A stretch of DNA of 11,328 nt from Pyrodictiaceae archaeon. GTDB taxonomy: Archaea; Thermoproteota; Thermoprotei_A; Sulfolobales; Pyrodictiaceae. Of this stretch, positions 1 through 6,854 are shown piece after piece. The DNA is taken from contig JALVKZ010000162.1 of NCBI GenBank assembly GCA_027033675.1, positions 1-11,328 of the forward strand, in the 5' to 3' direction. Made by a program: the position numbers and the translations under genes. Below the pieces are notes generated by a model. It searched no databases. It was not told the origin of the DNA and worked only from the letters and a program-made list of their open reading frames with translations. Position 1 is the stretch's first letter. Every line of letters begins with the position of its first letter.

Positions 1-143
1 GGCTTTGTAGATGCAACCCCCACGCCGAAGGTATGAGCAGTAGACTCTATACCGAGAACGACGGCTTCACGATCCCAGTTGAGGAGGGGGTAAAGAACTC
101 GTGGATTACCTCTTGGCCTCCCTAACGAACTCGGTGTGTCCAC
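1..143 (-). CDS. kae1: Kae1 / TsaD-like tRNA t6A biosynthesis protein, 5' end only (start uncertain)
   Basis: The minus strand from about base 70 to base 1 translates to a run reading [20 protein letters not shown], the characteristic N-terminus of Kae1/OSGEP, the ATPase-fold subunit of KEOPS that makes the universal t6A base at position 37 of ANN-decoding tRNAs. The gene runs off the window after about 25 recognisable residues, so catalytic His motifs and any Bud32 kinase fusion cannot be seen. It is placed directly after S27ae, a common archaeal arrangement. The start is a problem: no in-frame ATG, GTG or TTG lies between the S27ae stop (106-108) and the conserved VLGIE. The nearest in-frame candidate I found is GTG at 141-143, inside S27ae, which would add about 30 non-family residues. 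Identity is sure; the given 5' boundary is only a guess. Confidence 0.8.
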   Translation of the reverse strand, partial: MDTPSSLGRPRGNPRVLYPLLNWDREAVVLGIESTAHTFGVGVASTK

Positions 144-297
144 ATTTACCACAATGCCACCTCGGCACCGGGTACTTGTGGAACGCCATAAAGCTTCCGC
201 AGCGTGGGCATATCTTGTTCTTCCTCTTTATCGTGCCAGTGTTGTAATCGTACTCGTATAACCTATGTACATACAGCTTGAGCTTCTTCTCAGCCAT
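106..297 (-). CDS. rps27ae: 30S ribosomal protein S27ae
   Basis: A 63-residue zinc-ribbon protein of the small ribosomal subunit, the archaeal counterpart of the ribosomal part of the eukaryotic ubiquitin-S27a fusion (eS31); no ubiquitin domain is present. Four zinc ligands are visible as C30-x2-C33 and C49-x2-C52, separated by the typical aromatic/basic stretch [11 protein letters not shown]. Length fits the archaeal family. The ATG at 295-297 is preceded by GGTGA six bases away, a good Shine-Dalgarno site. The gene lies 48 bases after S24e, and a TATA-like GTATAAG in that gap could give it extra transcription, though co-transcription with S24e is more likely. It is followed immediately by kae1. 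Confidence 0.96.
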   Translation of the reverse strand: MAEKKLKLYVHRLYEYDYNTGTIKRKNKICPRCGSFMAFHKYPVPRWHCGKCGHTEFVREAKR

Positions 298-345
298 TCT
301 GGCTCACCCAGAGCTGCTACGTGGACGTTCTTTCCTCTTATACGC

Positions 346-726
346 TTACTCCTCCATTTCCTCCGGTAGCTTGTTTCTCTCAATGATGTATTTCGGCTCA
401 AACTGGAGTGCTCTCTCAGCGCTATCGTATACGTGTACTTCTATCCTACTTACTCCTACACCGTACTCTGACTTAACGCTTCTTATGTAGAGCCTCTTCG
501 CATCAACGTTGAGTGCCTTAGCGAACTGCATGCGTAACTTCATCCTACTCGGCGTGGATTTACCCACATGGATTATCACAGCATCTATCTCGCGGCGCTT
601 TATAAGCGGGTTATACCAGTCCTTAGTCACGTAGACCTCATAGCCCTCGCCCAGGTCTACTTCCATCTTCCTAGCTCCCTTCGGTATAAACATCTCCACG
701 ACTTCGCGTGGTATTTGCTGCGACAA
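346..726 (-). CDS. rps24e: 30S ribosomal protein S24e
   Basis: A 126-residue small-subunit ribosomal protein. The family core is clear: NPLIKRREI, then HVGKSTPSR near the middle, SEYGVGVSRIEVHVYDS, and the closing EPKYIIERNK. About 20 residues precede the usual start of the beta-sheet core, within the range of crenarchaeal homologues. The TTG start at 724-726 is supported by a GGGGTG Shine-Dalgarno sequence nine bases upstream; the first internal ATG (about 693) lacks that support. The 89-base gap to the preceding dephospho-CoA kinase gene contains AT-rich TATA-like stretches (787-802), so a secondary promoter for S24e-S27ae-kae1 is possible. Confidence 0.95.
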   Translation of the reverse strand: MSQQIPREVVEMFIPKGARKMEVDLGEGYEVYVTKDWYNPLIKRREIDAVIIHVGKSTPSRMKLRMQFAKALNVDAKRLYIRSVKSEYGVGVSRIEVHVYDSAERALQFEPKYIIERNKLPEEMEE

Positions 727-815
727 CTATTGCTGCACCCCGCCTAGCTCTATCTAGTTACCCCGCACCAAGCTTGTGCGTGCCGGGTTTATTCCTTTTT
801 ACCTCTCCGAGTCCT

Positions 816-1337
816 CTAGTCACACGACTCAAATAATGATAAGAGATGGAGTACGCTCCTCTTGTGATACTCGTCAACGTAAACATCTACGGCTGCACGG
901 CCGGGCAGCCCGTAGACAACGTGCACACCTATGGGTGCAACAAGTACAGACACAAGGGCTAAGAGATCCTCTTCTCCAATGACACGTATAGCTACGCGCT
1001 CTCCGCTACCCACCGCTGACTCTAATACATTAATCGCTTCACGCGAAATGGTTGAGCGGGGATTATTCACAACGAGTACTCTGTAGCCACTCAACACGGG
1101 GCATTGCGTTCTTCCTCTTCGCTCAACACAGTCAAAAATACTTATCCACGGATAAACATCCGCGCTAACGAGATCCCGTGTTACCCTATCACCGACGCTT
1201 ATGATCCGTGAGTACCGTAGAAGAGCTAGCTGTTCTGCCCCGCTTACTAAGCGTGAACGCGGAGGCGGGAGAGCGAGAAGTGGACGAAGGTACGCCGGGA
1301 GGCAGAGGTCTTTATTAAAAAGCCTTGCGAGGTACAA
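816..1337 (-). CDS. GTP-dependent dephospho-CoA kinase (DUF359 family)
   Basis: A 173-residue protein matching the archaeal DUF359 family, characterised in Thermococcus as the GTP-using dephospho-CoA kinase that performs the last step of coenzyme A synthesis (phosphorylation of the ribose 3'-OH). Visible family signatures are VGDRVTRDL (48-56), the aspartates D60 and D69, NNPRSTIS (91-98), GEEDLLAL (121-128) and YGLPGRAAV (142-150). The segment after D69 reads CVERR instead of the G-K/R-T-type sequence I recall for the family, a possible specificity change. Start is TTG at 1335-1337, three bases beyond the spt4 stop, so the two are translationally close. The gene sits within a transcription/translation operon, a conserved archaeal placement with no evident mechanistic link to its neighbours. 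It is unrelated to bacterial CoaE. Confidence 0.88.
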   Translation of the reverse strand: MYLARLFNKDLCLPAYLRPLLALPPPRSRLVSGAEQLALLRYSRIISVGDRVTRDLVSADVYPWISIFDCVERRGRTQCPVLSGYRVLVVNNPRSTISREAINVLESAVGSGERVAIRVIGEEDLLALVSVLVAPIGVHVVYGLPGRAAVDVYVDEYHKRSVLHLLSLFESCD

Positions 1338-1340
1338 GGC

Positions 1341-1556
1341 CTATCTAACCTTTATAGCATAGCGGCCCGGTTTCTCAATACCAAGGCTCTTCGCGATACG
1401 CGACTTCTCGGGGTCAAGGACTATTATTGCTCCTTCCCAGTCATCGCTTAGATCTGTCGAGCCACAGACGGGGCAGCGGGTTGCCTCACGTGGCACTAGG
1501 CTCTTACACTTCCTACAAGCCTTAAAGGGTGGTAATCGGGCCCGCCTTGCACTCAT
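1341..1556 (-). CDS. spt4: Transcription elongation factor Spt4 (RNA polymerase subunit E'')
   Basis: A 71-residue zinc-ribbon protein. The four ligands are C14-x2-C17 and C28-x2-C31, followed by the family sequence LSDDWEGAIIVLDPEKS and the C-terminal GRYAIKVR. Spt4 binds the NGN domain of Spt5; the heterodimer clamps over the RNA polymerase cleft and increases processivity. It was formerly called RpoE''. The ATG at 1554-1556 has an almost complete anti-16S Shine-Dalgarno sequence (AGGAGGTGAT, 1572-1563) in front of it, stronger than anything else I saw in the window, which fixes the start. It lies 38 bases after rpo7 and 3 bases before the dephospho-CoA kinase gene. Confidence 0.97.
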   Translation of the reverse strand: MSARRARLPPFKACRKCKSLVPREATRCPVCGSTDLSDDWEGAIIVLDPEKSRIAKSLGIEKPGRYAIKVR

Positions 1557-1562
1557 CCGGTA

Positions 1563-1572
1563 ATCACCTCCT
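1563..1572 (-). promoter_or_regulatory. Near-perfect Shine-Dalgarno site for spt4
   Basis: The minus strand reads AGGAGGTGAT seven bases before the spt4 ATG, complementary to essentially the whole anti-SD tail of archaeal 16S rRNA. Most other genes in the window have only a GGTG or GAGG core. It suggests strong independent initiation on the internal spt4 cistron. Confidence 0.8.
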
Positions 1573-1594
1573 TGTCGTAAGACAATTCAAGGGA

Positions 1595-2164
1595 TCACTG
1601 CGCTTGGCCAGTTGCCTTGGCCTCTTCCTTTCGCTTATACCACTCTGGCCTACCTAGGTATGGCTGTCTCAGTGTCAGCTGTATCCTTGGCCTTAGTGTC
1701 GGCTCAGTAGGCATAGAGACCGAGACCACTCTTGCACGCACAACGTTACCTATCTCCACTATCTTCCTGGTCTTCTCTCCTATCATGGCTTTCCTTTGCT
1801 GGTCAAAAATAACTCTATCATCCATGAGCTGCGTGATGTGTGCAAAGCCCTCGATAGGGCCAAGGTTCACCCAGATACCGTATTGCTGGGCATTAACGAC
1901 AACACCCTCAACAACCTCCTTTACCCGGGGCTTAAACGCTAAGACACTGTACTCTGAGTCGTGGTAGGTAGCACCATCGCCTGGTAGTAAGCGACCCTCC
2001 GGGTCAACGTTGACATCGAACACTGCCACTATGATACCCATATCAGGGTGCACAAAGCCGACATAGCGCTCCATGAGAACCTTGAGAGCTGCCTCCTCTA
2101 GCGGCAAGCCAAAGAGGCTTGGCGGGATCCTTACGACGTCTCTAACCCTGTAGACAACGTACAA
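1595..2164 (-). CDS. rpo7: DNA-directed RNA polymerase subunit Rpo7 (RpoE', Rpb7 homologue)
   Basis: A 189-residue subunit of the archaeal RNA polymerase stalk, partner of Rpo4. The N-terminal tip domain (about 1-80) opens with YVVYRVRDVVRIPPSLFG and contains the conserved RYVGFVHPDMGIIVAV. The C-terminal half (about 82-170) is an S1/OB RNA-binding domain with VVVNAQQYGIWVNLGPIEG and HITQLMDD. The length is normal. The start is a TTG at 2162-2164; GGTGA lies a few bases upstream, and the nearby ATG and GTG are out of frame. It is preceded by a 121-base gap with its own TATA-like elements and followed by spt4 after 38 bases, so rpo7-spt4-kinase may be transcribed both from the upstream aIF2-gamma promoter and internally. 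Confidence 0.97.
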   Translation of the reverse strand: MYVVYRVRDVVRIPPSLFGLPLEEAALKVLMERYVGFVHPDMGIIVAVFDVNVDPEGRLLPGDGATYHDSEYSVLAFKPRVKEVVEGVVVNAQQYGIWVNLGPIEGFAHITQLMDDRVIFDQQRKAMIGEKTRKIVEIGNVVRARVVSVSMPTEPTLRPRIQLTLRQPYLGRPEWYKRKEEAKATGQAQ

Positions 2165-2272
2165 TGTGTCACCCTCACCATGGCTCCTGGAAGCATGCCA
2201 CCTAAGAAGTGCCGCTGTTCGTACAAGGGGACTGGGAAGTATTAAGCATAGATGCTGACTCGGAGGCCAGTG

Positions 2273-2280
2273 TTTATAAG
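2273..2280 (-). promoter_or_regulatory. Candidate TATA box upstream of rpo7
   Basis: The minus strand carries CTTATAAA just after the PIN gene stop. A start point about 25 bases on would give a leader of about 85 bases to rpo7. A second, weaker candidate (CTTAATAC near 2238-2246) would shorten it. This is a sequence pattern only. Confidence 0.4.
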
Positions 2281-2285
2281 CTTGT

Positions 2286-2696
2286 CTATGCCTCGAGCAT
2301 TAACCCGTGCCGCGAGCGCCTATAGTATATGTTTGGGAGACCTAACTCCCTTAGCCTTCTCCGAAGCTCGTTATCAGCCGTGGCAACTATTGCATCACGC
2401 AACCTGGTCGCAAGCTCTATTATGGCGTCATCAGCCGACAAACCAGTCCCAACTACTCTGCACCCCCTCTTCGCTAATGCCTCGAGAGCTAGCCTAGCCG
2501 CGCGGCGCTGGTGAAGAGACTTATCACTCGATTTTGCTATTCTCTCTAGCTCCTCAACAACGCTTCGAGGCACAATGCACTCGGGCTTGGATAGGAGAAG
2601 CTCATCTATTTCATCAAAAACCTGGACACCATTGTAGAGAAGCATGAGAATACTCGTGTCAAGAATTACTCTCCTTATTCGCGCACTATACCCCAT
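2286..2696 (-). CDS. PIN-domain nuclease, archaeal Fcf1/Utp24-like
   Basis: A 136-residue single-domain PIN protein. The acidic metal-binding residues expected of a PIN ribonuclease are in place: D13 in VILDTS, E48/E49 in VVEELERIA, D89/D90 in ADDAIIELA, and D108 in VATADNELRRRL. The ending PNIYYRRSRHGLML is typical of the archaeal relatives of Fcf1/Utp24, the endonuclease that processes pre-18S rRNA in eukaryotes. An rRNA-processing role is therefore likely but inferred. The reading frame is open to 2756, but the ATG at 2694-2696 has GGAGG eight bases upstream and gives a normal N-terminus; it overlaps the aIF2-gamma stop by 22 bases, implying translational coupling. It is not paired with a small antitoxin gene, so a VapC toxin reading is unlikely. 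Confidence 0.88.
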   Translation of the reverse strand: MGYSARIRRVILDTSILMLLYNGVQVFDEIDELLLSKPECIVPRSVVEELERIAKSSDKSLHQRRAARLALEALAKRGCRVVGTGLSADDAIIELATRLRDAIVATADNELRRRLRELGLPNIYYRRSRHGLMLEA

Positions 2697-3940
2697 CCCA
2701 CGAGCCTCCAGCGCCCCATGACCTGCCTCGAAATAGCGACACGCGCGCCATCCCAAGCGACTACTGGTCTTCGTAGAGCCACCTCCATTTCGTCCTTGGA
2801 AAGCCTCGTTATTATTCCAAGAGTCACAGCTGTACCGACTGTTAGCATTACTATCTCACGCTGTCTCATAGGCGGGACCTTTACGAGTTCCTTGGTCCCA
2901 ACCACTCTCTCGAGCATCTTGTACTCTATCCTAAGAGTATTCATTACTGGCGGAACTTGTCCTGGTTTACCGACAACGTTACCGACAAGATTATCTGCCT
3001 TCGTTATTGCCGGATCAAGCTTTGTACCAACCGCCACAAGACCACCCGGCCTAGCCTCCTCTACCTCCAGCTCCCCGAAGCGTAGACTCACTACCTCAGT
3101 AACTACTGGTTCGTATCTTACACGTCCGCGCTCCTCGACACGTATACCGGGGGCTATCTCTATCTCGTCGCCTACGCGTAGCACACCCTGCATTAGGGCA
3201 CCTCCCACAACACCACCTCTTAGTTTCTCTACTGGGGTACCTGGCTTGTTAACATCGAAGCTACGCGCAATGAACATGAGCGGGGGCTTGGAGGGGTCAC
3301 GCTTAGGCGTTGGCAGGAAGTATTCCATAGCCATGAGCAAAGCATCAATATTTACTCTATGAAGAGCACTCACTGGTATTATTGGAGCATTCTCCGCAAA
3401 TGAGCCCTTAAGGAACTCCTTTATCTCACGGTAACTCTCTCGAGCACGCTCAGGTGTAACAACGTCAACCTTGTTCTGTACAACGACTAGGTCATGTACA
3501 CCCACTATGTTGAGCGCTACAAAGTGCTCGCGAGTCTGCGGCTGGGGGCAACGCTCATTTGCGGCAATAACTAAGAGAGCGCCATCCATGAGGGCTGCTC
3601 CGGAGAGCATCGTGGCCATGAGTATCTCGTGGCCAGGTGCATCAACATAAGAGACCTTGCGCAACAGCTTAGGAACGGTGCCCTCGGGGCAATTCTCTGG
3701 GAAGGGTTGATAAGCCTCAGGAGATTCGGCTCCTTCACAATACCATATTTCGCCCTCAGCATATCCCAGCTTGATAGTCATTCCTCTCTTAAGCTCTTCG
3801 CTGTGCTTAGCTGTCCACACACCAGTCAATGCTTGCACGAGTGTCGTCTTTCCATGGTCGACGTGACCAGCTGTGCCAATGTTCATCTCTGGCTGGCGGC
3901 GTCGCTGAGCCTCAATCTCGTCCATATCGAACTTAGCCAC
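2675..3940 (-). CDS. eif2g: Translation initiation factor aIF2 subunit gamma
   Basis: The GTPase core of archaeal IF2, which carries Met-tRNAi to the 30S subunit. With the GTG start at 3938-3940 it has 421 residues. G-domain motifs are G1 GHVDHGKT (25-32), switch I RGMTIKLG (52-59), G3 DAPGH (100-104), G4 NKVD (155-158) and G5 SAL (190-192); two beta-barrel domains follow. The zinc knuckle in the G domain is half lost: relatives have two CxxC pairs, but only C68 and C84 remain here. The frame is open to 3976 (GTG), and an ATG lies at 3925. I prefer 3940 because GGTGG precedes it by five bases and because the TATA element at 3979-3984 would put the transcript start near 3956, inside the longer form. 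No intein is present. It overlaps the PIN gene. Confidence 0.96.
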   Translation of the reverse strand: MAKFDMDEIEAQRRRQPEMNIGTAGHVDHGKTTLVQALTGVWTAKHSEELKRGMTIKLGYAEGEIWYCEGAESPEAYQPFPENCPEGTVPKLLRKVSYVDAPGHEILMATMLSGAALMDGALLVIAANERCPQPQTREHFVALNIVGVHDLVVVQNKVDVVTPERARESYREIKEFLKGSFAENAPIIPVSALHRVNIDALLMAMEYFLPTPKRDPSKPPLMFIARSFDVNKPGTPVEKLRGGVVGGALMQGVLRVGDEIEIAPGIRVEERGRVRYEPVVTEVVSLRFGELEVEEARPGGLVAVGTKLDPAITKADNLVGNVVGKPGQVPPVMNTLRIEYKMLERVVGTKELVKVPPMRQREIVMLTVGTAVTLGIITRLSKDEMEVALRRPVVAWDGARVAISRQVMGRWRLVGWGIVRE

Positions 3941-3978
3941 AGCAACCACCCCGGCATCATTCGCTAGGATAAGCACCC

Positions 3979-3984
3979 CTATAA
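3979..3984 (-). promoter_or_regulatory. Candidate TATA box for the aIF2-gamma operon
   Basis: The minus strand reads TTATAG in the context CGTTCTTATAGGGG. A start 25 bases downstream would leave a leader of about 16 bases before the GTG at 3940, with its GGTGG ribosome site. It lies after the S6e terminator, so this probably drives the operon from aIF2-gamma onward. Confidence 0.5.
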
Positions 3985-4055
3985 GAACGAAACGAGTATG
4001 CAGAAACCATGACCTTGACAGCCAAGAACAGAGCCCACATACTGGGTCCTAATCG

Positions 4056-4077
4056 AAAAACTTGAAACAGAAAAAGA
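4056..4077 (-). terminator. U-rich terminator after S6e
   Basis: On the minus strand, about 50 bases past the S6e stop, two T5 tracts are separated by a T-rich stretch (TCTTTTTCTGTTTCAAGTTTTT). Archaeal RNA polymerase terminates at such oligo-T runs without needing a hairpin. It separates S6e from the aIF2-gamma operon. Confidence 0.6.
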
Positions 4078-4124
4078 CCCACTTTTTGTGAAACTACGGA
4101 AAATAGCTGAACAGGGTTACTTGT

Positions 4125-4781
4125 TTACTTCCCCTCCTTCGGATATATTATCACTGTGTTTATCTGGACAGTATCATGTGTTATTGTGTTGCCTCTCACT
4201 GTTTTCCTTCGGCGCTCGCCTTTCTCTCGGGGATGGAAGCCCGGTGGACCTGATAGGAGAACCTTCTTCTTTACCGGGCCTGGTAGTGTCGGTAGCATGG
4301 GGAACCCGCTGTTATCGCTTCCGCCTCTTATTTCTAGCTTATAACCACTTAGACCTACCAGGGAGCCGTCGAACTGGTCGCCTATCTTTAGGCCTATGAG
4401 TTGATCAGCCTCTGGACTTGTTATCGTTATTTGCCAGGCCTTTGCGCGGAAAGCTACGCCCTCGGCCTCCTCGGCCCCTATTGCGTCGCCCAGCCACTCT
4501 AGGCTTACACGTACCTCATCAACTGGTACTGAGTCATCCTGTACCACGCGGCATGTATGTTTAATCTTCTTCTCCTCCTTCCTTATGCGTATCGTTATTA
4601 TGCCGTGCTCTGCTCCCAGCTTCTTAACAAGCTCCGGGCTAGCTTTACAGGTAGGCAGCTTTCTCTGCGATTTCTCGTCGTCGCCGAATGGTATTTCCTC
4701 GTCTCCCTTTATCTTGACCTTAACCTCTGGTATATCTGCTCCAGCTTTAGGGTCCGAAATCACTACCTTAAACTCAGGCAC
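4125..4781 (-). CDS. rps6e: 30S ribosomal protein S6e (long crenarchaeal form)
   Basis: A 218-residue S6e. The family start PEFKVVISDP (2-11) and the conserved core from residue 124 onward (ADQLIGLKIGDQFDG, then GGSDNSGFPM, LLSGPPGF, KGERRRKTVRGNTI and VQINTVII) are separated by about 100 extra residues. Euryarchaeal S6e is about 125-150 residues without this block; a similar extension occurs in Sulfolobus S6e, so it is a lineage trait and not a gene fusion unique to this genome. The GTG start (4779-4781) follows a GGGGTG site. The gene diverges from aIF5B across a 204-base region and is monocistronic or nearly so, given the U-rich terminator downstream. Confidence 0.96.
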   Translation of the reverse strand: MPEFKVVISDPKAGADIPEVKVKIKGDEEIPFGDDEKSQRKLPTCKASPELVKKLGAEHGIITIRIRKEEKKIKHTCRVVQDDSVPVDEVRVSLEWLGDAIGAEEAEGVAFRAKAWQITITSPEADQLIGLKIGDQFDGSLVGLSGYKLEIRGGSDNSGFPMLPTLPGPVKKKVLLSGPPGFHPREKGERRRKTVRGNTITHDTVQINTVIIYPKEGK

Positions 4782-4810
4782 AGCTTTACACCCCTAGCAG
4801 GTTCATCCCC

Positions 4811-4828
4811 GGGCCCTTCTAGGGGCCC
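4811..4828. repeat. GGGCCC-armed inverted repeat in the S6e leader
   Basis: GGGCCC, a six-base spacer (TTCTAG) and GGGCCC again. Each arm is itself a palindrome, so the RNA from either strand could form a 6-bp G+C stem. It lies within the likely 5' leader of S6e (minus strand), about 30 bases before its start codon, and could be a regulatory hairpin or a protein-binding site. Confidence 0.5.
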
Positions 4829-4860
4829 AGCATCCCCTTCACGGCAAGAGCCGGGTAGGG

Positions 4861-4869
4861 TTAAAATAA
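4861..4869 (-). promoter_or_regulatory. Candidate TATA box for S6e
   Basis: The minus strand reads TTATTTTAA. Initiation about 25 bases on, near 4839, would give an S6e leader of roughly 58 bases that contains the GGGCCC inverted repeat. No other AT-rich element lies closer to the gene. Confidence 0.45.
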
Positions 4870-4934
4870 CTAGTAGGCCCCGAAAATATTCGGAGTATTT
4901 ATGGGACAAGCTGATGCTTTACCCGGATGGGAAC

Positions 4935-4944
4935 TTTAATTAAT
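4935..4944 (+). promoter_or_regulatory. Candidate TATA box for aIF5B
   Basis: TTTAATTAAT sits about 45 bases before the preferred ATG at 4986. A start near 4965 gives a leader of about 20 bases. This argues against the in-frame TTG at 4944, which would lie inside the promoter element. A second AT-rich stretch is at 4895-4901. Confidence 0.5.
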
Positions 4945-4985
4945 TGTATGTAGCAGCGAGCTTTAGTATCCGGGGAATTACTGCA

Positions 4986-6806
4986 ATGAGCACGCATCAA
5001 AGTAGTAAACAGGAAAAGAGGCTCAGGCAGCCAATAGTCGTCGTGCTCGGGCACGTTGATCACGGCAAGACGACGTTGCTTGACAAGATTAGAGGGACTG
5101 CTGTTACTGCTAGGGAGCCTGGGCTTATAACTCAACATGTTGGTGCTAGCCTTGTCCCTGCCAGTGTTATTGAGAAGCTCGCCGAGCCGTTGAAAAAGCT
5201 TATACCGTTTAAGCTTGTCATACCGGGACTCTTGTTCATAGATACTCCTGGCCACGAGGTTTTCACTAATCTCCGGCGCCGTGGCGGGAGCGTTGCTGAT
5301 TTCGCTATACTAGTCGTGGATATTAATGAAGGATTTCAGCAACAGACCTACGAGTCTATAGAGATTTTGCGTCAGAGACGTGTACCTTTCATAGTTGCTG
5401 CTAACAAGATTGACAAGATACCTGGGTGGAGGCCTCACCTTGACGAGCCGTTTCTCTTCTCCTATCGTAAGCAGACACCTAGGGTCCAGGAGGAGCTTGA
5501 GAGACGCCTATGGGACAACGTGATCGCTAAGCTCTATGAGCAGGGATTCCAGGCTGATAGGTTTGACCGTGTGAAGGACTTCACGAAGATGGTAGCCGTC
5601 GTCCCTGTCTCAGCTAAGACTGGCGAGGGCATTCCAGAACTCCTTGCTGTTCTTGCTGGGCTTACTCAGCGTTACCTGCAGCACCGCCTTCGCTTCGCCG
5701 AGGGACCCGCTAAGGGCGTTATATTGGAGATTCGGGAGCAGCCCGGCCTAGGCACCGCGGCCGACGTCATAATATATGATGGCGTGTTGCGTAAGGGCGA
5801 CATAATAGTAACGGGTGGGCTTAAGGGCCCAGTAATAACCCATGTGAGAGCATTGCTAATGCCGAAACCGTTGCAAGAGATACGCGTAGCTAAGAGGGAG
5901 CTAGAGCCCGTTGAGGAGGTCTACGCGGCGTCAGGTGTACGCATCGTAGCTCCGGGGCTTGAGGAGGCTGTGGCAGGCGCTCCCCTACTAGTTGCGAGAG
6001 ACGAGGAGGAAGCCAAGAGACTAGCTACCCAGGTCATGAAAGAGATAGAATCGTTGAGAATCAAGACGGACAAGGAAGGCGTCGTGGTCAAGGCCGATAC
6101 GCTTGGAAGCCTTGAAGCACTTGTAGAGACGCTACGTAGGAGGGGCATACCTATCCGATACGCTGACGTGGGCCCCGTGGCTAAGAGGGACGTAATAGAG
6201 GCCGTGGCTAGCAAGGAGATAAACAAGTTCTATGCAGTCATACTAGCGTTCAACGTGAAAACTCTCCCAGAGGCAGAGCAGGAGGCCAGGAAGCACGGAA
6301 TCAAGATATTCACGCATAACGTGATCTATAGGCTTCTCGAGGACTTCGAGAACTGGTACAAGGAGCAAATAGAGGCCGAGAAGAGGAAGGAGTTAGAGCA
6401 ACTAATTAGACCCGGAAAGATAAGAATTATCCCCGGCTACGTATTTAGGAGAAGTAACCCCGCAATAGTTGGTGTCGAGGTGCTCGGCGGAGTAATAAAA
6501 CCCGGATACCCCGTAATGAGGGAGGACGGCAAGCGCATAGGAACAATAATGCAGATACAGGATAGAGGAAAAACCGTGCAAGAGGCTAGAGCCGGAATGG
6601 CTGTCGCTATATCAATTAGGGGCCACGTACTCGTTGGCAGACACATAGATGAAGGCGACGTGCTTTACACAGATATACCAGAAAAACACGCTATACTATG
6701 GCAGACAAAGTACAGAAATGAGCTAAGCGACGACGAGAAAATGGTTCTCAAAGAAATACTAAAGATTAAGAGGAAACAAAACCCTGCCTTCGCTATAACA
6801 CTCTAG
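4986..6806 (+). CDS. infB: Translation initiation factor aIF5B (archaeal IF2/eIF5B)
   Basis: A 606-residue GTPase that promotes ribosomal subunit joining and settles initiator tRNA. Motifs are G1 GHVDHGKT (22-29), switch I ITQHVGAS with T49, G3 DTPGH (86-90), G4 NKID (140-143) and G5 SAK (209-211). The domain II barrel follows (about 230-340), then domain III and the domain IV barrel near the C-terminus (GKIRIIPGYVFRRSNPAIVG, then GVIKPGYPV). The length is normal, and no intein interrupts the P-loop as in some Thermococcales. The frame is open back to TTG 4944, but the extra 14 residues are unlike the family and overlap the promoter, so the ATG at 4986 is chosen. Diverges from S6e; the M28-like gene starts 48 bases after the stop. 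Confidence 0.97.
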   Translation: MSTHQSSKQEKRLRQPIVVVLGHVDHGKTTLLDKIRGTAVTAREPGLITQHVGASLVPASVIEKLAEPLKKLIPFKLVIPGLLFIDTPGHEVFTNLRRRGGSVADFAILVVDINEGFQQQTYESIEILRQRRVPFIVAANKIDKIPGWRPHLDEPFLFSYRKQTPRVQEELERRLWDNVIAKLYEQGFQADRFDRVKDFTKMVAVVPVSAKTGEGIPELLAVLAGLTQRYLQHRLRFAEGPAKGVILEIREQPGLGTAADVIIYDGVLRKGDIIVTGGLKGPVITHVRALLMPKPLQEIRVAKRELEPVEEVYAASGVRIVAPGLEEAVAGAPLLVARDEEEAKRLATQVMKEIESLRIKTDKEGVVVKADTLGSLEALVETLRRRGIPIRYADVGPVAKRDVIEAVASKEINKFYAVILAFNVKTLPEAEQEARKHGIKIFTHNVIYRLLEDFENWYKEQIEAEKRKELEQLIRPGKIRIIPGYVFRRSNPAIVGVEVLGGVIKPGYPVMREDGKRIGTIMQIQDRGKTVQEARAGMAVAISIRGHVLVGRHIDEGDVLYTDIPEKHAILWQTKYRNELSDDEKMVLKEILKIKRKQNPAFAITL

Positions 6807-6854
6807 GTACTAATAACGTATCCCTGCCCATTTTCTCCTCTGGGTTCGCCCCTA

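Noticed and set aside
776..982. Short plus-strand frame across the S24e-kinase gap
   Set aside because: Mostly antisense to the kinase C-terminus, with no domain and no ribosome site.
2718..3362. 214-codon open frame on the plus strand
   Set aside because: It lies wholly opposite aIF2-gamma, has a Ser/Thr/Pro/Arg-rich composition typical of an antisense shadow frame, and matches no family.
4557..4943. 128-codon open frame on the plus strand, opposite S6e and its promoter
   Set aside because: Low-complexity Leu/Ser/Arg composition, no ribosome site, antisense to a certain ribosomal protein gene.
4899..5255. 118-codon minus-strand frame over the aIF5B start
   Set aside because: Antisense to the conserved G domain of aIF5B, with no recognisable domain.
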